Positions 9,401 to 17,300 of a stretch of DNA of 39,081 nt are shown piece after piece. The position numbers and the translations under genes are program-made. This DNA is from Cyanobacteria bacterium UBA1221 (GTDB lineage Bacteria > Cyanobacteriota > Vampirovibrionia > Gastranaerophilales > Gastranaerophilaceae), in NCBI GenBank assembly GCA_002309425.1, contig DBXD01000017.1:1-39081 (forward strand), in the 5' to 3' direction. The notes beneath the pieces were generated by a model. The model did no database searches, was not told the DNA's origin, and worked only from the letters and a program-made list of their open reading frames with translations. Position 1 is the stretch's first letter, and every line of letters begins with the position of its first letter.

Positions 9401-11063
9401 TATACTTCATTAATAAGCATATTATGGCTATATTCCCAAGCATAGAAAGCTTTTGCTGCCCGCTTACCTTGCTCTTTTCATCATTTATCGATTCTATGAA
9501 TTCTTTCCCGAATACCGCTTCCAGCTTGTTTCTAAATTCAATATTAGACCTGTGGATATCATCAAAAATATTTAAGTTAGGTGTATTTGCACAATATTCG
9601 ACCAAATCTTTTATGGCTTTTTCGTCAAATTCTTTCCCGTTAAACATCTTTTTGAAAACTTCTTTAAAATCATCGTATGACATTTTATCAGGAGAGCATT
9701 CTTTCCAAAATTCGGACGTCCTTTTAAGCGATTCAATTATTTCCGGATTGGTAATTACATCACCGCCCCATAATTTTGTTAATGTATCAGCAGATTCCAA
9801 TAACATATTGGCAAAATTGTTAAACAGCCCGCCGTCTTCATACAGTGCTTGTTCTGACAGAGATTGTTGTTCATATATTCCGCTTAACGTCTTTGTTACT
9901 GAATTTTGAAGTTGGTATTCCTGTGCCTTGTCCTGCTCTTCTTTAGTGTACAGATTTATTCCGTGTTCAGTGAGCATTTTCCTTTTCAGGTCATCCGGTG
10001 TTATTTCTTTGGATGAACATTTGTCCAATAACCCTTGGATTTCGCTTATTTGCTTCCGGTAATCTCTGGTGTCAACCTGCTTGCTCCACTCCTTTATATC
10101 TTTCACTCTGTTGTATTTTAACGTCTCAACTCGGCTTAATAATCTTTCGGCAAGCGGACTCCCTTTATACCTGCTTAGCATATCTTTCAGATTAAAGTAT
10201 AAATTGTTAATGCTTTTATCTTCTTGATACTTGGCAAAAATTGCACTGATTTGTTTGTCAATTTCAAAACAAGTGCCATCCAGTATATCTTTTTCAATTA
10301 AGTGTAAGGTCTGATAAATATGAAGATTCTCTTTTGTCGGTTTGAACCCGCAAGCATTAAGTGATTTTGCAAAACCACTGTCTTTTGTTATCTCAAAATC
10401 TCTGTTAATATACCTGATATTACCCTTGTTAATGTTTGCTAGCGCATTTTGGGTCATAGTTTCAACATCATTTTCTTTCCCGTCAGAATTTAATATTAGC
10501 AGTTCTGCAACCATATGAAGTATATTCTCTTTAGTACATTCCTGCTCCTGTTTTTTCAGGATATATTCCGCTGCTGCTTCAAGGTCTTTAAATCTGCGGT
10601 TCCCTGTTATTTCCCTTCCTATCATATACTTAGTTGAATCAAGAATAATATCTGCATTTGAATAGTATAACAATGTAACCAATGCTTCCTGATACGGGTC
10701 AGCTTCTTGGTATTCAGGTTCGTCTGCGTGAATTGCTTCATGCTCGTTGTATACATAGGTGTTGTCAGATACCGGTTCAGGAATTTCAATTTTCGGTGTA
10801 AAGTTTTCCGGAATTTTCTTGCCTTTTTGCTTCTTATCCTCATTATGCTCAATTATTAAACCCGAAAATCCGGTATTATTGAACCCGTTACCGAACACAC
10901 TGCCTTTTAAAAATGCGTCAATTTCCGATTTCGGTACGCCTTTCAATAAATCGGGCTCTTTTTCAAAGATTATTTGCAAAATCGCTTCATCCGTATACAA
11001 AAAGTAATTTGGATGTTCTATTCTATATGAACTTATTATTTGTTTTAATCCAACCGGTTCCAA
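3498..11063 (-). CDS. 2,521-residue protein of unknown function, possible multidomain effector or toxin-like protein
   Basis: I do not recognise the whole protein. Visible parts: a mostly helical N-terminal arm (about 1-530); a hydrophobic, glycine/alanine-rich middle (about 535-770, including LGNIAIICLLMKYI) that could insert in or cross a membrane; a small beta-rich stretch near 830-890; a proline-rich hinge near 955-980; a very long helical region (about 1000-2290) with loosely repeated 30-40 residue helix pairs, solenoid-like; and a C-terminal globular domain (about 2300-2521) with SLWDRHP, a CC pair at 2370-2371 (MTSCCTALDG), an IGMARVYM strand and LDNIEI. That domain looks enzymatic, perhaps acyltransferase-like, but this is a weak inference. 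There is no signal peptide. The start is TTG at 11063, supported by AGGAG six bases ahead. It is divergent from the 2,693-residue gene. Confidence 0.9.
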   Translation of the reverse strand: MEPVGLKQIISSYRIEHPNYFLYTDEAILQIIFEKEPDLLKGVPKSEIDAFLKGSVFGNGFNNTGFSGLIIEHNEDKKQKGKKIPENFTPKIEIPEPVSDNTYVYNEHEAIHADEPEYQEADPYQEALVTLLYYSNADIILDSTKYMIGREITGNRRFKDLEAAAEYILKKQEQECTKENILHMVAELLILNSDGKENDVETMTQNALANINKGNIRYINRDFEITKDSGFAKSLNACGFKPTKENLHIYQTLHLIEKDILDGTCFEIDKQISAIFAKYQEDKSINNLYFNLKDMLSRYKGSPLAERLLSRVETLKYNRVKDIKEWSKQVDTRDYRKQISEIQGLLDKCSSKEITPDDLKRKMLTEHGINLYTKEEQDKAQEYQLQNSVTKTLSGIYEQQSLSEQALYEDGGLFNNFANMLLESADTLTKLWGGDVITNPEIIESLKRTSEFWKECSPDKMSYDDFKEVFKKMFNGKEFDEKAIKDLVEYCANTPNLNIFDDIHRSNIEFRNKLEAVFGKEFIESINDEKSKVSGQQKLSMLGNIAIICLLMKYIAESSFIKGLAFDSTVFYRALGLSGKGLELATAMTVGGTTFSATTLITQAADNIIKQGSQDEWTELPIQGLKAFEFGMYAALVNVLLISPVVNPQIGKGMEAAQKLVDGSSGAVSGEEFIKAYYEASAPAISSKLGKTLYSTAVNASAFTAHGAAEDLIENGTAPLKDGNAGEYLGELLKQNLLNILTFEGVQLLISGSIAGKTGSDLAREMTVEDISKSFESLKSFTVEKSVLAPDMTYSQEQLNGAEKANANANTNNNGQSATSLVKLSDGSVVRYIQPLESNTSGGNFLDNCREVYIFNFPEGRIAVPSIADACALTFEIMTRELQYKNNTTDTTFEEIQETGIPAQAENPRLQTVNPLSDAPEPQAETGLATTSQNSSVAQSGKQSAELPITNPGETSVKPPIVPPPVIPNGDFEQVMNPVDNNPPSDFVRDAGPQFEEAGQEHSEGIRTQYKERVKVLVQDLKTMGADGKIIEAINDIFENGDADNLPALTETLTDIVEAGKQSSQSSGQPKSDPLLLLKGIFDCPMEVVPVKIEAYIYAKTNNFDDKTMLELINRINLNDNVASVAAEIIKPEEEQKVEPEENNDNAPEQIIPDNPGTSQVSIDDIISKLRELNATDRRIELCKRAIESGRISANDLSDMLDDTELMEKYSHLILRLLTNQEILEAYKYCKAENMSPEDTYDVMDSVFDTFSPKCAIVRKHFENWLKENGHSDYIGGITNELYSFLTDDNADLVDKNFEIFFLYWSQHEQINEKNIELLKADDVYREATGRYLPSPIILRMTDEAEIQDALSKINESIKIYNEAKAKVERGETLTADDFMNILYSKFGMQLSLDGNYTEDEYITGPLAKMFINENGEVPAYAVTFLENMEIKKYSLYNVKEFLQRIMGGDMPKSGVLTEQEMRDIEEYLLVTGRMDGADEFLTLAKDENGNFAIPAITKLIANGTPLDEINQLFVDCSYNLPPKESTPANRQKVFNALLEIKYLIKDLPKSVQDNIIMLITKEKLWSAYKTEEIIANCDSFKTNMEKAIAFITQLSNDNMLNPHASEYPKIFPITDLLIEAYQYIPDDRKSRAESTFDILSHVTEENFEYFKQSIGNIGIWSTSEKTYNYLLDLANTPEGRQKIEEGISIIKSENGDYYLVSLVQLIEGLKSHPEIWQEMVTNNINIKGLNRVNSFCEFILGDQTGKYPPLNEAQRKLYYELIANTVKNGQVYNIPSSDADREYLLKLDPEYYDLVKLYVYEDNHFHGIAKKICELQIQDPDKLHEANELVKKDPDIVKLVGYNVLLDYLEKIALFSEHKDLLKSFENNHMVRLSDILEMCNAKAIEKAFSILEKIPEDIKKTFPEALSEIYAIEIIIQEHLLSLGFSAEDYISLLEKMLQYEVPVRDILHKECYSRFPELTKTTFETLDFANEYLKGLSNIQSYDSSFLKRIFGSKKDLTKAKDTTEAILSDKDKIMKAIKIKCKDKDATCFLGFLEDYLDSEDSLLIMFYPYIDFNSFINYLFDLSKIFDFVCEQPQNYVNGEFDIDENIIEILKDYKKEGVNSIKYKNSTYEQQTTVQEINNQISQYIDYRFTQILEAIAVTDIETIKLLLDKHFDIFEEKLDILLEMNGEAKAIAFDLIRNGKRLNKNGEPVKLTGQQKLDMINIAKCIATLDNFDLSKYKTPLKRGAFVLDIDKLHSDIIKEILVQKGIPEAEIAALKPEDIDWVPQYLSLLISTPGRDEGELADLVRAASRGEFKKYISDPTNKYGQANLLTQQTFASKGLNFEKWENPQIKACEFEIDGQKCTISLWDRHPQSDLFMGSMTSCCTALDGANGGATANYLLNKAFQVIFLRDANGQTIGMARVYMTMVNGEPALMLDNIEINQAYKDSSLKIRDNFFEYANRYAQQITGNPNTQVYFSSSYTNVKTGDLTQTDTNVEFIGSISREEIYINLAKNWIKPEYLGKSQKTIYLVPKNP

Positions 11064-11363
11064 TTTATTCTCCTGCTAACTTCACAGAATGTCTAACGTC
11101 ATTTCTTTGGAAATCTTTAATGATTATTATTTTTTTGTAATTAAATTTTACATTTTTATGTAATAAAACTGATAAATTTTCTCCGCCTTTGACTTGCCTT
11201 AGCGGGTAAAGATTAGTTTTTGTAAATTGTATATAATTTTATGATATTAATTCATGTAAAGATTTTTTAAATATTTTTATTTTTTATTAAAGAAATATAA
11301 TTTATATGCCGATATATTATGGGTAAAGTTTGCAAGAGTTTTAATATGTTAATCGTAATATAG
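11064..11363. promoter_or_regulatory. divergent promoter region between the two giant genes
   Basis: About 300 bases without a gene, very AT-rich. On the plus strand a perfect TATAAT lies at 11232-11237, about 130 bases ahead of the rightward gene, without a clear -35 at the usual distance. The phrase GTAAAG recurs (near 11205, 11256 and 11324), which could be operator-like or simply base composition. AGGAG for the leftward TTG start lies just to its right. No riboswitch or terminator is evident. Confidence 0.4.
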
Positions 11364-14300
11364 GTGGATAATTATTCGATGGGACTAAATAACGGCGATA
11401 ATAAAATATTGAAATTCGGACATCGTTGGACTGTAAAAAAGCCTGATAAGGATTTTAAGTTTAACGGTGGTCAGAAGCTCGATGATATGAAAACAAATTT
11501 CCAGCGTAGTATATTTAAAAAAATTGATGAAAATGGGGATAATAAACTTTCAGCAGAAGAAATACAGAAATATTATGATGAAAAACTTGCAAAATATGCA
11601 GAAGATGACAATAAAATCAGCAGAAAAGAAGCCAGGGAATTTTTAAAACAAGAAGGGTTAAAAAACAGACCGGCACAACTGTTTGATTTCATTAATGGCT
11701 TATTTACAAATGAAGGTAATGGGGAAAATGAACAAATAACCGCGGAGGACAGTAATCCTGACGCAATAACAGATGACCTGACTCAACAACCCCCTGTAGA
11801 TGAGGTTGGTTCTTCTGAACTCCCTGTTATAGATGAAACTGAAATTTCCGAAGATAATACCGAAGTTACAGATGAGACACCGGTTGCGGAGGGAGAAGGT
11901 GTTGAACCCGAACCGGAAGCTGAAAAAACGCCGGCAGATAAATTAAATGATGCTCTGTCAGAGGGCAAAGTGTCTGCCAAAATTGATGGTCAAGCAACAG
12001 GCATTGGCAAAGATTATCAGGGTGAAATCAGAGTTCCCAAAGGAAAAACCCTTGAAGAAGGGAAGTTTCCACAGGAATTGAGAATGACATTACCCAAGGG
12101 CTATGATGGCACTATGGTCTTAAAATTAGTCGATGCCGAAAACGGTGTTTATGAAACCAATGCGCATGACAGACGCTTTCAGGTTAATGTTGATGATGAG
12201 GGTAACGTTAGTGTCAACTCCGTTGATGTTGAAGAGCTCAGAGGAAAACTTGAAGCTAATCAGGCAAGATACAGAGAAATTGCCGCAGAAAAAGCAAGAT
12301 TGGCAGCCTTGGCAGAGCAGCAGGCTGCGCTTGAACAACAACAGGTGTCCGGGGAACAGCAGGCTGAGCCCGGTAAAAAATATATGCATGGTTCTGTAAC
12401 AAATGAGAATATAGTTTATGTTCGGGAAGCAAACGGAGAAGAATATTATATAAATAAGGAAACCGGAGAAAAGTTATCGGATTCGGATTCAAAGAAAATA
12501 ATTGCTGCAGATGCAAGGGCAATTTCAAACCAAATGTATAATGCCGCAAAAGGTTTGGGAACAGATGAAAAAAGTCTGGATAAGAGTGTATCGAACATCT
12601 ATTCAAATATGGTATTTGAAGTTGTAAATACGAATCTAAAGATTAAAGATAACAAAACTTACAATAAACCGGGAATGACACCCGTTGAAGCGTTACTACT
12701 TGAAGAAAAGACTCATAAGGCAGCCCGTCCGAATTTCCAGGCACTTGTAGATAATGGAGTTATGACTACTCAAGAACAAACAAATATGGTTCACAGAGAA
12801 TTGTGTTATGTCATAGAAGGCAGAACCAAAACAGCTTCTGTAAATGATGTATTGTCACTTATCGGGGATAATCCGACAGTAAGAAAAGCTGTTGATCAAA
12901 AAATGCAAAAAGAACCTCCGTCATCACATAGAATCTCCTCAGATGATGGTTCTTATATCAGAGGAGCTTTGGCATCAGACGGGTTTGATGCAAGAGAAGT
13001 TGATATGTTTGATGCAAATCTGATTTCTCAAGATGCATATGGTGCTGATGAGCAGGAGCATATTAATAATGTAACTGACAGGTTAGTATTTGAGCATCCG
13101 AATACTAACAATAATGAAGCAAGACATGCCGGTTTAAAATCTGTAAACAGTGAAGCCACTATGAAACACTTAAACGAAAAAGCTGCCGAAAAGAATAAAG
13201 CTAAGGGTTATAAAGCACAGTTCTCGAATCAGGAAGCTTTGCAGACTTATTTAGCCGGCGAAAACACTGTTCAGGGTAAAGTAAATACTGCGGAAGTATC
13301 TGCATGCAATACATTGTTGTATAAAGGTGAAAAGCCTGCCAGAATCCAGGCGGAAGAATCTTTATATGAGGCAAAGAACGGTAATTTAGCAGGTGCGTTT
13401 GAAAGTATGGATGGCAATGTATATACTGAAATAACACAATGTGTTGAAAATGGCGATATTGACGGTGTAAATAATATGCAGGAACTTTATGATAAAGCTC
13501 TTGAAAATGCGCCGAAATCTCAGCAGGCTATATTAAAGGCAAATGCAGTGATTTCAGGTCAAGTTGAATTTAGTGATGAAGAAGTGACGGATATATGTAT
13601 TGACTTGATGCATGATATTGATGTTCATAGAGGTGGTGCGGCAGGTACTACAACAAATGCTTTAACTCAGGGTCAAGCTAACATAGCAGATGCAAGAACC
13701 GTAAGATTAAAGGCTGTTCTTCAGCAGAGACCGGAAATAACAGAACAATTGCTTGAAAAAATGGAAAACGAAGATTTTCACTACAATTATACGGAAGTCT
13801 CGATGAATGCAGTTGGACATGGTCCGTCAACATCTAATGTTTATACAAAACAAACTCTTGATATGCATAAAGAGCTTGTGCAGAATGTCCGTCATGCTGC
13901 GGATGATGCAGTTTTTAAGGATGAACAGGGTAATATTATTACGGATGAGAATGCAATTAAACAAATTACAGAATATAATCTAAGCACATTAGAAGGTTAT
14001 AGACAAGAAGTTGCACGGTTAGAACGTGAATTTAAAATGACAGTAGATTCTCAAGGCTCACTTTCCAGAGCTGCAAATTCTCTTTCTTCCGCTACAGGTT
14101 TGGGAACTGACAGAAGTGATGTAAAAACTCAATATGAGCAAGCAAAAATTAATCTGCAATATCTCGAACTTGCGGCACAAGGTAGACTGCGTGATGCCTC
14201 AGGGGAAGTTGTTTCAATGAAACAAGTAGCGGAAGAAATTGTTGATTTGTCGGAAACAAATGCAGCATATGACAAGACAATTCAAACCGGTAAAACCGCA

Positions 14301-17300
14301 ATAATTATGGCACCGGTTATTGCTGCTTCAATAGGTGCAGGTGTCGGATTGGGCGCAGGAGCAGCAGCTCTCGGTGTCGCAGGTCATACTACTGCTGCAG
14401 CTATTGCCGGTTCCAGCGTTACTTCTGCTGTTGTCGGAGGTGCGGCAGCAGGAGGTACAATGTACGGGTTGACGGCTGCTGAGTATAACACATCTCTTAC
14501 AGGTAAAACAACGGAGGCAAAAGAAGCCAATGCAGAAGATAGCATTGTTAACGGTGCCTTAACCGGTATAGGTATGGGTGTTGGCGGTGCTGTAAGCAAG
14601 GCTGAAGTCGGTTTTGCACGTGAGCTTATATATAACGGGATAAGTGATGTAAGTACGGATGCTGTTGCGGCATATGTTCAAGAAGGAGATATTACAACAT
14701 CAAGAGTGCTCCAAAATTTAGCTATGTCTGCAGCGGGTAATGCTATTGGTGCCGGAACATCAGTTAAAAAATCTCCCAAACCTGATGTAAATGCTAATAT
14801 AAAACCCCAGGGAGAGCCTGTTGTTGTAAAACGTGGTACGGCAGATCAGCGAAATATAGTACGTGAAGGTGAAATTACCGCAAATATTGATCAAAAACAT
14901 TTAAATTCCAATGAAAGAGCAATAATTGAGGATGCACTTGCAGAAACTCCGACTCAGGCAGATGTAGATGCATATCTTAAAGACATTGCATATCAGCCTG
15001 TTAGTGAAGCTGATATGCCGGCATATCAAGCACATCAGGAAAAAGTAGCCGCAGATTATGCAGAAGCTCATCAGGTTGAAAATATGGTGGATGCGCAAAC
15101 TAAATCAAAGCTTGAACAAGCAAAAGCGGAATTGGAAGGTAATCCTCCTGCAGAAGTTCCTGTTAAACCTGCGTCAGCTGAAACTGCCGCAAATATTGCT
15201 AAATTAGAAAATGATATAAATTTACTTGATAATAAAATTAAAAACCGTGAAAAAATTATTGAACAACAGAAAAAATTCGGTAAAGATACTTCAAAGCTTG
15301 AAAAAGACCTTAATCAATGGAAGAGTGATGTTCAGGCTAAAAGGGCGGAGCTTGATGAGTTAAAGAATCCGAAACCGGCAGAAGTACCGGTGGCAGAAAA
15401 ACCCGAAGACGCTGCTGCTGAAGCGGAAGTAAAACCGGAAACTTCAGTTAATCAGGAACAAAAAGTTGAGATTCTTGAAATTAACGAAAGTGATATAATT
15501 CCTGAAAACTCTGAATTAGTAATAGAACCTGTGTCTGCTGAAACTCCGAATGTTTCTGCGGCTTCGGCTAAATATAATGCTGTTGCGTCCGGACAAAATA
15601 CAAAATTAGCCAAAAATGAGACTTTCAAAGTTTCAGAGAATGCACATTTAAGACTTGCCAATAAAGTTGATATAGATATGGCAGATTTAAAACCTAAATT
15701 TGATGCAATGCAGGACGGGGACTCTTTCTTAATTGGTGCAACTGTAGATGGTCCTAATGATATTGTTATAAATAATGAGTATGTATCCGGCACTCATTTG
15801 AAAGTTGAAAAACATAACGGTGAAATTTATATTACGGACATGTCCACAAACGGTACAGTATTAAATACGACTCAGCCTGATTATGCAGCACAATGGAAAC
15901 CAAATCAGGGAGATAAATTTAAAAATGCAACGGCGGATGATTTCAGAAGAATGACTGATGAAAACTATGATATAATTCGCAGCGCTGATTATTCCTATGA
16001 AGAAAGCGTAAATAGCAATATTACCGATGATGCATTAATGATTAGTACAGATAAGGCCGAAGTGGTGTGGGATCCTATGGGTTCCGGTTGGTCTTGGAGA
16101 AAACCAAGAGGTAAAAACCAGAGTTATAATTCAGTAGACAGAATTTCGCTTAATGTAAAAGCTGATAAAAACATGTTAGATGAATTTGATACCTTATTAA
16201 GCAATGGTACTTATGTCAACGCCGAAGGTAAAACCGTAAAAGTTGATGTTCCCGACGGTTGCACATATAAGACCCCCACAAGCCTGGACAATTGGGGTGA
16301 ACGTCATGACCCCATAACCTTCTATTTTGACAGGGAAGTTTCACCTGAATTGGAATCTGCTATTACCGAGATTTCAGCAAAATATGCAAGACCTTCTTCT
16401 AACGGCAAAGGCTTAATGAACAGTAGCGAAGCTACCCCATGGATTGCACATGAAAAATATGTTTCTGCTGCAAAAGCAAAAGCATTATATGACGAAGCAA
16501 TGGCTCTAAATCCTGAACTTGCAGAAGGAATAGCCGGTAATCTTGGGGTGGGACACAACTTTAATGCATCTACCGGAGGTTATGCAAGTGCCGAAAAATT
16601 AGTTAATGAATATAAATTGGCAATGTCTCCATCCTCCGTTTCCGCTCCTAAGGTAGAAGCTCATTCCTCTGTACATAGGGCAGACAATCATGCTCAGACA
16701 CAATCTAATCCCGGTGTCAGACATGCCTCTGAAGGAACCCCAAAAATTGAAGTAAATTCTGAGCCGATTACAAAGAGTATTAATTCGATAAATACTTCTG
16801 AAATACCTCCTCAACATCAACCTTTATGGGAAAACTGCAAAGAACGAATTCAAAAACTTACTCATGATCTTTCAATGTCAACTAATACCAATATGAGAGA
16901 ACTGATGGAACGAGGCAGGGAAATTCTGCAAAATCTTAGAACAATTGCAGATAATGTTACAGGTTCAGTAAAATTAAAAATTGAAAGTTTATATGACAAT
17001 ATTAAGGGTTTACTGAATAATGTAAAACATCAGCTGCAAAATATATCTGCGGGCACACTTTCTGCAAAACAGAAACAAGATGTATATCAATTGCGTGCAA
17101 AATACCATCCTGAACTTGATAATGTTGCAGCATTGAGAAGAGAGTATCCGCAATATAATTATATGTCAGATAATGAGTTGCTTGACTTTTTCAAACTTGA
17201 TGAACAACATGCAGCTTTTGTAAAAAACAGAAAAGATTTATTTGGTAATGGAAATTCAAAATATATTGAACGTGAATATTGGAATGATTCGCCATATGAA

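Noticed and set aside
9424..9909. A 161-codon plus-strand open frame opposite the 2,521-residue gene
   Set aside because: Ser/Phe-rich complement of a helical coding region, with no ribosome-binding site; the minus frame is continuous for 7.5 kb.
13570..13660. A frameshift or gene boundary inside the 2,693-residue gene
   Set aside because: The frame is uninterrupted, codon use is even, and no internal ribosome-binding site with a following start is convincing.
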